Part shown: piece after piece, positions 43,365 to 52,700 of the stretch
Numbering within the stretch: the stretch's first letter is position 1
Layout of the letters: every line of letters begins with the position of its first letter
DNA from: Hyphomicrobiales bacterium
Lineage (GTDB): Bacteria; Pseudomonadota; Alphaproteobacteria; Rhizobiales; Rhizobiaceae
Assembly: GCA_900469955.1 (NCBI GenBank)
Contig: UBYX01000008.1
Span: 179,877-243,876, forward strand
Reading direction: 5' to 3'
Length of the DNA: 64,000 nt
The notes under the pieces: generated by a model
Databases searched by the model: none
What the model was told of the DNA's origin: nothing
The model's input: only the letters and a program-made list of their open reading frames with translations
Program-made: the position numbers and the translations under genes

Positions 43365-43437
43365 GGCGTTTCCACTCAAAGGCAGCTGGGGAGATCCCAC
43401 CGGTTTCTGTCTGGCTACAAAATGTCGCACCAGGACG

Positions 43438-43453
43438 CTAATTAAGCGTTAAC
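43438..43453 (-). promoter_or_regulatory. CtrA-like site upstream of the chemoreceptor
   Basis: CTAA-N7-TTAAC at 43438-43453 differs by one base from the CtrA consensus TTAA-N7-TTAAC. It is 74 nt upstream of the chemoreceptor start. CtrA controls motility and chemotaxis genes in many alphaproteobacteria, but one near match in an AT-rich gap is weak evidence. Confidence 0.25.
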
Positions 43454-43639
43454 TAAAAATCTGAGCATTTCTCTGAAAAAGGTGACACGCCAAACTAGCT
43501 CGATTGATGTTCTCGTCCCGATTTCGTTGGCAAGGTAAAAGACCTCGTCATTTGTGTCTTGAGTCCACGACCAATACCGCGTCGTCGCGACTGCGGTATC
43601 GACGGCCTGCGAATTTGCGCCCCACTCGTGACGAGGTTG

Positions 43640-43861
43640 ATGATGCGGCGATGCAAGGAATGCCACGATACCGGCTGGGTTTGCGAAGAGCATCCAAGCA
43701 AACCGTGGACGGGAACCAGGGGCTGCGGTTGTGGAGCGATAGGCCTTCCTTGCCTACGCTGCTCCTCCGACGCCGATTGGGACGCGGATCCACAAAGGCC
43801 TCCAGCCCTCACCAGAGTCCTCACGTCTCTGTTATGCACGACTGGAAAGTCAGTAAATTAG
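43640..43861 (+). CDS. Small CxxC-rich (zinc-ribbon-like) protein, conserved hypothetical
   Basis: 73 aa from ATG 43640 (or the adjacent ATG 43643), with GAGG upstream; the frame is open further 5'. It reads MMRRCKECHDTGWVCEEHP, then GTRGCGCGAIGLPCLRC. The CxxC-x3-Gxx-C and GCGCG-x4-PCxxC spacing looks like a DnaJ-type zinc ribbon, and small proteins of this kind occur widely in Rhizobiales. Six to seven cysteines in 40 residues are far beyond chance for a shadow frame. Function unknown; antisense frames across the same bases show no such pattern. Confidence 0.6.
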   Translation: MMRRCKECHDTGWVCEEHPSKPWTGTRGCGCGAIGLPCLRCSSDADWDADPQRPPALTRVLTSLLCTTGKSVN

Positions 43862-43943
43862 ACGCCGAGGCTTCCCTGCACTTCTGATGCCGAAACCTTT
43901 TCCGGCTCCCGCAGTTCGACACAGATTGGTCGGAGTTTGCACT

Positions 43944-44252
43944 GTGCCGAAATTTTATTTGCACCTCAACGAACAAGACATCCGCAAGGAAGATCCGGAT
44001 GGCATGGAACTGCATGACCTGGCTGCTGCCAAGGTGGAGGCTCGCGAGAGCATGCGGGAAATCATCGCCGAGCATTTGACATCGGCTACCGAGCTGAAGC
44101 TCAGGAGCATCGAGATTTGTAACGACGCAGGGGAAACCCTGGCAAAGGTGAGCCTTGCCGATGCCATTTCCGGCGTCGTCCCTGTCGAAACATTCGAGGA
44201 GGACTTGCGCAACTATCTGAACACCAGATCGCCAAGACCGGCATCTGCTTGA
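43944..44252 (+). CDS. DUF6894 family small protein
   Basis: 102 aa if started at the GTG 43944 (GGAG nine nt upstream), which yields the family N-terminus VPKFYLHLNEQDIRKEDPDG. The frame is open to an ATG at 43887, but the added 19 residues are not family-like. The DUF6894 pattern is a short beta-strand start, a D-x-x-G turn, an ELHDLAAAKVEARESMREII helix and IEICNDAGETLAKVSLADA. Common in rhizobial genomes; function unknown, possibly stress related. Confidence 0.75.
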   Translation: MPKFYLHLNEQDIRKEDPDGMELHDLAAAKVEARESMREIIAEHLTSATELKLRSIEICNDAGETLAKVSLADAISGVVPVETFEEDLRNYLNTRSPRPASA

Positions 44253-44336
44253 TTGCTAGCGTGAGTTATTATCCGCTGGGAGCTCAAGGGCATACAAGCT
44301 CGACTGGCCTCTGTTTGTCTTTGTACTCCTTGGCGA

Positions 44337-45800
44337 CTACGGACGTGCTGCTGTCGAGGGTGGCACGCTGCCGTCCGGAAGTGGTGTTAAATAGGCTTTG
44401 CCGCCTCGACGAAGGGCCAGTTCCTGCTTTGCTCGCGACAGCAGTTCCGGATCGGCCACCACCCTGGCGCCGGTCGCCGCCATGACCTTAGCAGCCGTGA
44501 CCATGGCCTTGTGGGCAGCCGGCAGCTTACCCTGCGTCACCGCCTGCCAGGCGTGAAACGGTGTGCCGATCGCAGCCGTTGCCGTCAGGCACTGGGCCGT
44601 CGGCACGACCCAGCTCACGTCACCCACATCCGTCGAGCCGAACAGCAGTCCCGGCTCACCTGGAAGCGGCAGCAGTCCGTCATGCAGGGATTTCGGATAG
44701 TCGGCCGGCCCTCCGAATGCTTCCGCACTCGCGCGAACATCCTCCTCGGTCAGGGCTTTGGCCCGCAGCCTGTCGGCAAATTCGAAGTCGGCCGAATCGA
44801 AATCAGGAGGGCCGAGCGCCGTGAATTCCCGATGCATCGCCTCCTCAAGCGCCCGGTTGGGCAGGATATTGGATGTTGCACGGTCGAAGATCATCTCCAC
44901 CTTCGTTTCCGTCATCAGGGCAGCGCCCTCGGCGATCTTGCGCACGCGCTCGAACAGGGTGCGGGCGTCGGCAAGTTTCGGTGCCCGGACGAGATAGAGG
45001 CCTTCTGCGGATGCCTGCACGACGTTCGGAGAAATGCCGCCTGTCTGGGTGATGGCATAATGTACGCGAGCCTCCGAAGGCATGTGTTCGCGCATGTAAT
45101 TGATGCCGACATTCATCAGTTCCACGGCATCGAGCGCGCTACGGCCGACCTGTGGGCTCATGGCAGCGTGCGCCGCGCGGCCGCTGAAGCGGAAATAGGC
45201 CTGGAGATTGGCGAGTGTCGAGGACGACATGACGGCGTTGTAGACGCAAGGGTGCCAGCAGAACGCGGCATCGAGGTCATCGAACGCGCCGGCGCGTGCC
45301 ATGTATGTCTTGCCGGATCCGCCCTCCTCGGCAGGACATCCGTAATAACGGACGCGCGCCCTGATCCCGCTCTCGGCCAAGGCATCCCGCAAGGCGACAG
45401 CAGCAAGCAGCGAGGCCGCACCCAGAAGGTTATGATGGCATCCGTGGCCGTTCGAACCGGGCTCGACCTCCCGCTGCTCGGTGATGCCGGACACTTGGGA
45501 TAGATTGGCCAGAGCATCGAATTCGCCGAGAAAGCCGATGGTAACGTCCCCTTCTCCGGCCTCTGCCATAAAGGCCGTTCTGATGCCGGCGATGCCGCGG
45601 GACACTCGAAAACCCTCGGCTTCCATTGCCACGATATGCTCCTCGACCGAGCGCAGCTCCTCGAAACGCAGTTCCGGCATCCCCCATACGCGGTCGCTGA
45701 GATCGATAAAGGCCTGAGCCTTTGCGTGGGCGCAGCGTGAAATATGGCTGGCGTCGAGAATGTCGTTGCGCATTGCCGCGGCGATCTTGTGTTCCTGCAT
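44337..45800 (-). CDS. M20-family amidohydrolase, AbgB-like
   Basis: 487 aa from ATG 45800, which has AGGGA eight to nine nt upstream; the ATG at 45809 abuts that site and is less likely. M20 dizinc hydrolase of the AbgB branch: RVWGMPELRFEE near 40, GFLGEFDALANLSQ, the metal-binding SNGHGCHHNLLGAAS near 120, EEGGSGKTYMARAGAF and CWHPCVYN. AbgB is one subunit of p-aminobenzoyl-glutamate hydrolase, and relatives cleave other N-acyl amino acids. Here it is next to a second M20 enzyme and an Opp-type importer, so it probably deacylates or hydrolyses the imported amide (inference). Confidence 0.9.
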   Translation of the reverse strand: MQEHKIAAAMRNDILDASHISRCAHAKAQAFIDLSDRVWGMPELRFEELRSVEEHIVAMEAEGFRVSRGIAGIRTAFMAEAGEGDVTIGFLGEFDALANLSQVSGITEQREVEPGSNGHGCHHNLLGAASLLAAVALRDALAESGIRARVRYYGCPAEEGGSGKTYMARAGAFDDLDAAFCWHPCVYNAVMSSSTLANLQAYFRFSGRAAHAAMSPQVGRSALDAVELMNVGINYMREHMPSEARVHYAITQTGGISPNVVQASAEGLYLVRAPKLADARTLFERVRKIAEGAALMTETKVEMIFDRATSNILPNRALEEAMHREFTALGPPDFDSADFEFADRLRAKALTEEDVRASAEAFGGPADYPKSLHDGLLPLPGEPGLLFGSTDVGDVSWVVPTAQCLTATAAIGTPFHAWQAVTQGKLPAAHKAMVTAAKVMAATGARVVADPELLSRAKQELALRRGGKAYLTPLPDGSVPPSTAARP

Positions 45801-45816
45801 CTCGCTCATCCCTCGA

Positions 45817-47064
45817 TCATTGGTCAATATCGACACCGGCGCAGGCAAGCAGCACGGCCAGCCCGACGGACATGCCGGGCAGCGATCTTTCCGGATTCAC
45901 GTCCGTCCATTCGCTGAGCGCATGGGCATTGCCACCTTGGCCGCCCCATGAAAGCGTTACCGCCGGAATGCCTAGGCTCATGGCCACGTTCGCATCCGTC
46001 GAAAACGACCCGAACACCGGTGTCTCTCCGATCGCCTCGATCGCGGCTTTCGCGCAACGCGTCAGTTCGCCCGCCGCGGTCTCCCCAGCGGGTCGATCAC
46101 CTATCAGCAGGATCTCGACTGCGATTGCTCCCTTCTCGATCGAACGGCTATCATTCTCGACATGGCAAGACTGCAGCACGATCCCATGGAAGCGCGCATC
46201 GAGGTCCACCAGTTCTGACGGAGAATTGGAGCGCAGATCCACCATCAGCGAAACCTCCGCCGGAATCGCATTGACCGAGTTGCCACCTTCTATCACCGTG
46301 GAACTGCATGTCGTCTTGGGGTCGTCGGGCAGGGACAGGAGGCCGAGCTCAACGACCGTGCGCGCCGCGGCGATCATCGGATTGACGATTCCATGGTCGG
46401 CAAAGCTGTGGCCGCCCGGTCCCCGAAACGTGACGCGGTAACGCTTCGATCCTGTTCCTCCGGAAACGATGGTGTTCGCCGGAGTAGGCCCGTCCAGGCA
46501 GATCAGAGCTGCGATGCGATCGCGATAGACGCTTTCGGTGAAGAAATGCCGCATCCCGCGTAGGTCGCCTTCACCCTCCTCGCCGACTGTTGCCAGCACC
46601 AGGATGTCGTCGCGCGTGCGGATTTCTGCGGCGTCCAGCGCCCGCAGATAGGCGAGGATGGTTGCAAGACCGCGGGTATTGTCCCCGACACCCGGTGCCG
46701 CAAGCCGGTATCCATCGCGCCGGACCGTTACGTCGGTGCCTTCTGGAAAGACGGTGTCGAGATGCGCTGAGATCGCGATCAGCCGTTCTCCACGACCATT
46801 GCCGCGGCGAAGGCCGGTGACGTTACCAACGGCGTCGATCGCGATTTCTTCGAGATTGGCTGCCTCCAGCAAGCCGCGATAGGCGCTTCCGCGACGCTCC
46901 TCCTTGAAGGGTGGAGCTGGAACTTCGGTCAGCATGATCAACTCGCCTATGAAGCGGGCGTGGGTCTCAGCAAGGGCGTCCGTCGCCGCCTTGAAGGGTG
47001 CGCTGGCGAGGAGCGCCCGGATCGAAGGTTCTCCGGACGGCACGAAGGTTCTGGGTTTGGACAT
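45817..47064 (-). CDS. M20-family metallopeptidase/amidohydrolase
   Basis: 415 aa. Dizinc ligands are in place: H101 and D103 in SAHLDTV, bridging D128 in GVGDNTRG, the catalytic glutamate pair at E162-E163 in TVGEEGEGD, and D191 in CLDGP. A dimerisation domain is inserted in the second third. Related to peptidase T and carboxypeptidase G2-type enzymes; no signal peptide, so cytoplasmic. Two nt separate it from the ATPase stop side of the operon, and the AbgB-like gene follows 16 nt later, so two M20 enzymes act in one pathway. Confidence 0.9.
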   Translation of the reverse strand: MSKPRTFVPSGEPSIRALLASAPFKAATDALAETHARFIGELIMLTEVPAPPFKEERRGSAYRGLLEAANLEEIAIDAVGNVTGLRRGNGRGERLIAISAHLDTVFPEGTDVTVRRDGYRLAAPGVGDNTRGLATILAYLRALDAAEIRTRDDILVLATVGEEGEGDLRGMRHFFTESVYRDRIAALICLDGPTPANTIVSGGTGSKRYRVTFRGPGGHSFADHGIVNPMIAAARTVVELGLLSLPDDPKTTCSSTVIEGGNSVNAIPAEVSLMVDLRSNSPSELVDLDARFHGIVLQSCHVENDSRSIEKGAIAVEILLIGDRPAGETAAGELTRCAKAAIEAIGETPVFGSFSTDANVAMSLGIPAVTLSWGGQGGNAHALSEWTDVNPERSLPGMSVGLAVLLACAGVDIDQ

Positions 47065-47066
47065 AA

Positions 47067-48095
47067 TCAGGCAGCTTCGTTGAGATGACAGGCCGAGAGA
47101 CGACCGGCGCCGATGGCTCTCAGTTCGGGAACATCACGCTTGCAGCGATCCATGGCGCTTGGGCAGCGCGGGTGGAAGGGGCAACCGGACGGCGGATCGA
47201 GCGGCGATGGAAGTTCGCCCTGTATCGGCTTGTAGTCGCGCTCGCCGGCCTCGAGCACCGGCAACTGCTCGAGAAGCAGGCGCGTGTAGGGATGGTTCGG
47301 GCTGGAAAACAGCTCCACGGTCGGCGCGATCTCCACCACACGACCGAGATACATGATCACCACCCGGTCCGAGATATGCTCGACGACACCGAGATTGTGC
47401 GAAATGAACAGGTAGGTAAGGTCGAGGTCGTCGCGCAGATCCATGAACAGGTTCAGCACCTGCGCCTGGATGGACACGTCGAGCGCAGCTACCGCTTCGT
47501 CGCAGATAATCAGCGACGGCTTGACCGCAAGAGCACGCGCGATGCCGATGCGCTGGCGCTGACCGCCGGAGAACTGGTGCGGATAACGGTTGACATAGGC
47601 TCCGGAGAGCCCGACCTTTTCCATGAGATCGATAACATAGGCACGCTGATCGGACTTGCTGATCAGTCCATGGGCGACCGGCGCCTCTCCGATGATATCG
47701 ATTACCCGCATGCGCGGGTTGAGCGAGGCAAACGGATCCTGGAAGATCATCTGGACGCTGAGCGAGAAATCCCGCCGCTGTTCCGCTGTCATCGTCGAGG
47801 TCGGAACGCCTCTGTAGCTGATGCTGCCCGCAGTGATCCCGCTGATGCCGGCGACCATCCGCGCGACGGTGGACTTGCCGCAGCCGGATTCGCCGACGAT
47901 ACCCACTACCTCGCCCTTGCCAACCGCTAGGTCGATGCCCGCGACCGCACGGACCTCGATCTTCCGGACCTTGGCGCCGAAGAGATTGGCAATATGACCG
48001 GCCACGCCAACCGGCTTGGTGAAAGTCTTGGCGAGTGAGCGCAGCTCCAGCATCGGCCCCTCCGCGTTCTTTTCTGTGATCATGTCCTGTCTCAT
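47067..48095 (-). CDS. ABC importer ATPase, DppF/OppF family
   Basis: 342 aa from ATG 48095, which overlaps the previous ATPase stop (ATGA); the 48083 ATG is an alternative. Walker [10 protein letters not shown], signature FSGGQRQRIGIARAL, Walker B LIICDEAVAALD, and the switch in ISHNLGVV (asparagine where the paralogue has aspartate). C-terminal oligopeptide_HPY motif GCPFHPRCPSAMDRC. It shares the IANLFGA insert with the ATPase at 17726-18763, showing common ancestry of cassettes B and G. Confidence 0.92.
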   Translation of the reverse strand: MRQDMITEKNAEGPMLELRSLAKTFTKPVGVAGHIANLFGAKVRKIEVRAVAGIDLAVGKGEVVGIVGESGCGKSTVARMVAGISGITAGSISYRGVPTSTMTAEQRRDFSLSVQMIFQDPFASLNPRMRVIDIIGEAPVAHGLISKSDQRAYVIDLMEKVGLSGAYVNRYPHQFSGGQRQRIGIARALAVKPSLIICDEAVAALDVSIQAQVLNLFMDLRDDLDLTYLFISHNLGVVEHISDRVVIMYLGRVVEIAPTVELFSSPNHPYTRLLLEQLPVLEAGERDYKPIQGELPSPLDPPSGCPFHPRCPSAMDRCKRDVPELRAIGAGRLSACHLNEAA

Positions 48096-49090
48096 AGGGC
48101 TGGATTCCAGCAACGCACCAACCTTCCGGCCAGAAGCGTCGGTTTGGGCGCGACCAGACATTCCTTGGTCGCCTTCTCGCATCGTTCGCGGAATGCGCAG
48201 CCTTGCGGAAGGTTGAGGAGCGACGGTGTAATTCCCTTGATCTGATGAAGCCTGCGGCCGCGCGTGGAATGCGACGGGACGGAATCGATCAGCCCCTTGG
48301 TGTATGGGTGCAGGGGTCTTTCGATGAGATCGGCGGTTTTGCCCGTCTCGACGATGCGGCCGGCATACATGACCGCGATCCGGTCGGCGAGGCCGGCAAC
48401 CACCGCAAGGTCGTGAGTGATCCAGATGAGCGCCGTACCGGTTTTTCGGCACAGCTTCTTCACCTCGTGGATAATCTGCCCCTGGATCGAAACATCGAGT
48501 GCAGTCGTCGGCTCGTCCGCGATGATAAGCTTGGGGCTGTTGATGAGAGCAATCGCGATGGCGACACGCTGGCGCATGCCGCCTGAAAGCTCATAAGGAT
48601 AGGTTTTCAGTCGTTCGTCCGGTGACGGAATGCCAACCTGCACCAGCGCATCCCTCGCCCGCTGCCGGGCCTCGGCGGTACTGACATTTGCATGCGCCTG
48701 GACGGTTTCGATCATCTGCGTGTCGATGCGCAGCACCGGATTGAGCGTCATCGAAGGATCCTGGAAGATCATCGCGATGTCGTTACCACGCAACTGGCGG
48801 CGATCCTCCTCGCCCATAGAGACGAGATCGCGGCCGTCATAGGTGATGCTGCCGTCCGCGATGCGGCCGGGCGGATCGATCAAGCCAAGGATCGAAAAGC
48901 CGGTGATCGATTTTCCGGAACCGGATTCGCCGACCAAACCGAGAATTTCGCCGCGGCCAAGTTCGATATCGACGCCATCAACCGCCTTTACAATGCCGGC
49001 GCGCGTCTCGAAATGTGTCTTCAGGCCCTTGATCGACAGCAGAGGCTGGCATTCCGCCGCAGTCATTGCTTTCATGGTGGTGACATCCAT
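48092..49090 (-). CDS. ABC importer ATPase, DppD/OppD family
   Basis: 332 aa from ATG 49090, overlapping the permease stop. Walker A GESGSGKS, signature [15 protein letters not shown], Walker [13 protein letters not shown], switch [12 protein letters not shown]-terminal cysteine segment ([15 protein letters not shown]). The frame is open far upstream through the permease but the ABC domain fixes the start. Cytoplasmic nucleotide-binding subunit of cassette G. Confidence 0.92.
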   Translation of the reverse strand: MDVTTMKAMTAAECQPLLSIKGLKTHFETRAGIVKAVDGVDIELGRGEILGLVGESGSGKSITGFSILGLIDPPGRIADGSITYDGRDLVSMGEEDRRQLRGNDIAMIFQDPSMTLNPVLRIDTQMIETVQAHANVSTAEARQRARDALVQVGIPSPDERLKTYPYELSGGMRQRVAIAIALINSPKLIIADEPTTALDVSIQGQIIHEVKKLCRKTGTALIWITHDLAVVAGLADRIAVMYAGRIVETGKTADLIERPLHPYTKGLIDSVPSHSTRGRRLHQIKGITPSLLNLPQGCAFRERCEKATKECLVAPKPTLLAGRLVRCWNPAL

Positions 49091-50004
49091 CACTGGGCGT
49101 TCCTCGGGTTCAGAACGTCGCGAAGATGATCGCCGACGAGGTTGATGCCGATGATGGCGAGCGCCAGCGCGATCCCTGGGAAGACCGAAATCCAGTAGTG
49201 CCCCGACAGCATGAACTCGAAGCCGTTGGCGATCAGCATGCCGAGCGACGGCTGTGTGACGGGAACCCCTACACCGAGGAAGGAAAGCGTTGCTTCCAGC
49301 GCGATGGCATGGGCGAGATCGATGGTCGCGATGACGATCAGCGGCGGCAGACAGTTCGGCAGGAGGTGGCGGAAGATGATGCGCCGCCAGCCAAGCGAAA
49401 GACAGCGGGCCGCCAGAATGTATTCGCGATTGCGCTCGACGAGCGCCGTGCCTCTCGCGGTCCGCGCAAAATATGCCCATTGGACCACGATCAGCGCGAC
49501 GATCACCTTGTCCAGTCCCTGGCCGAGGATGGAAAGCATGATGAGCGCTACGAGGATGGCCGGAAACGAAAGCTGGATATCGACAATACGCATCAAAAGC
49601 GCGTCGAGCCAGCCACCAAAATAGGCGGCGCAGAGACCGACAGTTGCGCCTATCAGCAGAGAGGCGGAGACGGACACGAAGGCTACGAGCAGGCTCGTCC
49701 GCATGCCGAAGAGCACCGCGGACAGGACATCGCGGGCCTGGCTGTCGGTGCCGAGCCAATAGGTGATGCCGGTCATTTCCCCCATACTGCCGGGCGGCAT
49801 CTGGGAGTCCAGGATGTCGAGCGAGCCAATGTCATAGGGGTTCTGCGGCGCGATCCACGGCGCCAGTATCGCCGGAACGGCGAGGAGCAGCAGAAGCGCA
49901 AGACCAACCAGGGCGAGCCGATTTTCGGCGAACTGCATCAGGAGACGGCGAAACGGAGACTCTTCTGCGGGAGCCGTCGATGAAACTGTCATTGGCGTAT
50001 TCAT
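49090..50004 (-). CDS. ABC importer permease, DppC/OppC family
   Basis: 304 aa. N-terminal cytoplasmic stretch, six membrane segments, the DppC signature YWLGTDSQARDVLSAVLFG near 90 and the coupling loop AARCLSLGWRRIIF near 200. Single-base overlaps with both neighbours show tight translational coupling. Paralogous to 19737-20636. Confidence 0.93.
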   Translation of the reverse strand: MNTPMTVSSTAPAEESPFRRLLMQFAENRLALVGLALLLLLAVPAILAPWIAPQNPYDIGSLDILDSQMPPGSMGEMTGITYWLGTDSQARDVLSAVLFGMRTSLLVAFVSVSASLLIGATVGLCAAYFGGWLDALLMRIVDIQLSFPAILVALIMLSILGQGLDKVIVALIVVQWAYFARTARGTALVERNREYILAARCLSLGWRRIIFRHLLPNCLPPLIVIATIDLAHAIALEATLSFLGVGVPVTQPSLGMLIANGFEFMLSGHYWISVFPGIALALAIIGINLVGDHLRDVLNPRNAQ

Positions 50005-50978
50005 CAGTCGCGCACCTTTTCCCCGGCGCTCGGATCGATGGCTATGTAGAGGATGTCGATGACGAGGTTCAGGATCACGAGAAAGAAGACCATCATGATG
50101 AGGTAGGCGACAACGACCGGCCGATCGAGGGTGATGATGGAGTCGATCAGGAGCTTTCCCATGCCCGGCCAGGAGAAGACGCTTTCCGTCACCACGGCAA
50201 AAGCGATCGCCTGGCCGAATTCCAGGCCCGCGACGGTGACAATCGGGATCAGAATGTTCTTCAGAAGATGGACCTTCAATATCCGCGACGGGCGCAATCC
50301 CTTGGCGCGGGCGAACTTGATGTAGTCCATGGGCAGTACCTCACGGGTGGCGGCCCGGGTAACGCGGATGATGAGTGCGGCCTTGGCCATGCCGAGCGTC
50401 AACGCCGGCAGGGCGAGATGCTGCCATCCATCGAGCGTGAAGATGCTGAGCGCCACGCCGCCGATGTTGACGGTCTCGCCACGCGCCGATGCCGGCAGGA
50501 CACCGAGATAGACGGCGAACAGCATGATGAGCATCAGGCCGATCCAGAAGTTCGGCAGGCTGAAACCAAGGATGGAGCCCGTCATGATCGCCTTGCTGGA
50601 CGGCGCCTTGGGGCGAAGTCCGGCCAGGATTCCCAATGGCACGCCGACGACCAGGGCGAAGGTCATGGCAACAACCACAAGTTCGACGGTTGCAGGCATG
50701 CGTTCGACGATCAGTTGCAGCGCCGGCTGTCCTGTCAGGAAACTGCGACCGAAATCTCCGTGCGCGGCATTGCCTAAAAATGTCAGATACTGGATCCAGA
50801 TGGATTGATCGAGCCCCAGCGCCTTGCGCAATGCCTGCCGTTCGATCTCGGTCGCTTCGGGGCTGACGAGCATCGAGGTGGGGTCGCCGATCAGATAAAG
50901 CCCGACGAAAACGAGCACCGACATGACAAGGATCACGCCAATGGCCTGAAGCAGCCGGTTGATGATGAAAACGGGCAC
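50004..50978 (-). CDS. ABC importer permease, DppB/OppB family
   Basis: 324 aa, the same length as its paralogue at 20633-21607 and alignable end to end (shared IMTGSI-FGFSLP or LGFSLP, TLDG, KFARAKG, LDRPVVVAYL). Six membrane segments and coupling loop near 220. It follows the binding-protein gene by 63 nt, a gap filled by a perfect hairpin. Confidence 0.93.
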   Translation of the reverse strand: MPVFIINRLLQAIGVILVMSVLVFVGLYLIGDPTSMLVSPEATEIERQALRKALGLDQSIWIQYLTFLGNAAHGDFGRSFLTGQPALQLIVERMPATVELVVVAMTFALVVGVPLGILAGLRPKAPSSKAIMTGSILGFSLPNFWIGLMLIMLFAVYLGVLPASARGETVNIGGVALSIFTLDGWQHLALPALTLGMAKAALIIRVTRAATREVLPMDYIKFARAKGLRPSRILKVHLLKNILIPIVTVAGLEFGQAIAFAVVTESVFSWPGMGKLLIDSIITLDRPVVVAYLIMMVFFLVILNLVIDILYIAIDPSAGEKVRD

Positions 50979-51001
50979 CTGCCTGTCCTTCTTTCGTGGT
51001 G

Positions 51002-51034
51002 TCCGGCCCGTCAGGCTTAAGCGAACGGGCCGGA
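51002..51034 (-). other. Intercistronic hairpin after the binding-protein gene
   Basis: Perfect 10-bp arms, TCCGGCCCGT and ACGGGCCGGA (51002-51011 and 51025-51034) with a 13-nt loop, beginning seven nt after the binding-protein stop at 51042 and ending before the permease start at 50978. No U-tract follows on the minus strand. Confidence 0.6.
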
Positions 51035-51041
51035 AATCGTG

Positions 51042-52619
51042 TTACTTCGCGGACGTGACGTCCTGCGGCAGCGTATATTGATCGGCGCGGGCGGCGTAAG
51101 TCAGACCCTTGCGCAGCGCCCAAACCGGCACTTCGAAATGCACGGGAATGATGCCATAGTCCGAAAGGACCATCTCGTCGGCTTTCTGCAGCAGCTCGGC
51201 GCGCGCCTTGTCGTCCATCGTCGCAGATGCCTTTTCGAGAAGAGCATCAAGTTCCGGATTGGAATAACGCCCGCCGTTCGAGGTGCCGGAACCCTTGGAC
51301 GGATCGCGGGTGCCGACCAGCGACCGCAATGTCGTCGACATCTCGCCCGTGGAATTGCCCCAGGCAGCGAGGTAGGCGCTATATTCGAAGTTGTCGCGGC
51401 TCTTGAAGAAGACTGGCGGCGCGGCAGCCGCGACTTCGGCCTTAACGCCGGCGCGCGTCCACATGGCGGCGATCGTCTGCGCCACCCGCACGTCGTTGAC
51501 ATAACGACCATTCGGCGTGCCGAGAGTGATCTGGAAGCCGTTGGGATAGCCGGCTTCGGCAAGCAGGGCCTTGGCCTTGGCGGTGTCGGAGGCCGGTGCG
51601 GCCTGACGCGCCTTGACGGCACCGAACATCGACTGCGGCAGCAGGTCGCCGGCGGCGACCGCGACACCGCCCATGACGCGTTCGGCGATCGCCTTGCGAT
51701 CGATCGCAAGCGAAAGCGCCTCACGCACCCGCTTGTCCATCAGCGGATTCTTGCCCTGACCGGGAATGCCGGGGCTTGGCTCGCCCTTTTGGTCGAGCGC
51801 GATGTAAACAATGCGCGTGCCCGGGGCTTCAGCCACCGAGAGCTTGGAGTTCGTCTTGAACTGCTCAAGATCGGTGGTCGGGGGATCTTCCATCATGTCG
51901 ATATCGCCCGACAGCAGGGCGGCTGCACGGGCGGCGGGATTGGTCATCGGGCGATAGATCACCTTGTCCCATTCGACGGGTTTGCCCCAGTAGTTCGGGT
52001 TACGCTCCAACACGAGATCCGCGCCTTTTTGCCAGGACACGAACTTGAACGGACCGGTGCCGACAAGCCCCTCGCCGCGGTTGAGTTCGACCGTGGTCTT
52101 GCCCTCGGGTGCAGAACCGGAAGCCGCAGTCGTCGACATGATCGGCAGGTTGGCAAGGTCGGTAATGAGGAGCGGATAGGGCTGCTTGGTCGTGATGCGC
52201 ACCGTATGTGCATCCACAGCCTCGACCTTGGCGATCTGGCGGGTAAACAGCGTGAAGGCCGTCGGGCTGTTCGGAACCTTGGGGATCCGATTGAGGGTGA
52301 ACACCACATCATCGGCCGTCAGCGGCGAGCCATCCGAGAATTTTGCGTCCTTGCGCAGCACGAATTCCCAGATCGTGTCGCTCGTCGCCTTCCAGCTTTC
52401 CGCCAGGGCGGGCTGTGGCACCAGCTTCGAATCCATCATCACGAGCGGGTCGAACATGGCAAACGTGACCTGCATGTTCGGCACAAGAACGTGAAACTGC
52501 GGGTCCAGCGAAGACGGTTCCGATTTGACGCCTACCTTGAGATCGGCAGCCGAAAGCGGCAGCGCACCGAGGAGGATCAGGGCAGCTGAAGCCGCCAGCC
52601 GAGTTTTGACGAAATTCAT
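51042..52619 (-). CDS. ABC importer substrate-binding protein, DppA/OppA family
   Basis: 525 aa with a Sec signal peptide (MNFVKTRLAASAALILLGAL, cleavage near LSA-A, residue 25). SBP_bac_5 body: PSSLDPQFHVLVPNMQ, FVLRKDAKFSDGSPLTADDV near 90-110, VREALSLAIDRKAIAERV near 300. Homologous to the protein at 16133-17707. It precedes the permease genes and follows the MmgE/PrpD gene. Ligand probably a peptide or N-acylated amino acid, given two M20 amidohydrolases in the operon (inference). Confidence 0.93.
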   Translation of the reverse strand: MNFVKTRLAASAALILLGALPLSAADLKVGVKSEPSSLDPQFHVLVPNMQVTFAMFDPLVMMDSKLVPQPALAESWKATSDTIWEFVLRKDAKFSDGSPLTADDVVFTLNRIPKVPNSPTAFTLFTRQIAKVEAVDAHTVRITTKQPYPLLITDLANLPIMSTTAASGSAPEGKTTVELNRGEGLVGTGPFKFVSWQKGADLVLERNPNYWGKPVEWDKVIYRPMTNPAARAAALLSGDIDMMEDPPTTDLEQFKTNSKLSVAEAPGTRIVYIALDQKGEPSPGIPGQGKNPLMDKRVREALSLAIDRKAIAERVMGGVAVAAGDLLPQSMFGAVKARQAAPASDTAKAKALLAEAGYPNGFQITLGTPNGRYVNDVRVAQTIAAMWTRAGVKAEVAAAAPPVFFKSRDNFEYSAYLAAWGNSTGEMSTTLRSLVGTRDPSKGSGTSNGGRYSNPELDALLEKASATMDDKARAELLQKADEMVLSDYGIIPVHFEVPVWALRKGLTYAARADQYTLPQDVTSAK

Positions 52620-52700
52620 AGATTCACTCCGTTTTCTTGTCTTCGTTTATGTGGTTTTTCGAAGACGTTCCCTTTTGACCGACTGGTCCGGACGGACCGG

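Noticed and set aside
43442..43839. Overlapping minus-strand frames of 81-114 aa next to the chemoreceptor
   Set aside because: No family pattern and no ribosome site; the plus frame with CxxC motifs explains the coding-like signal.
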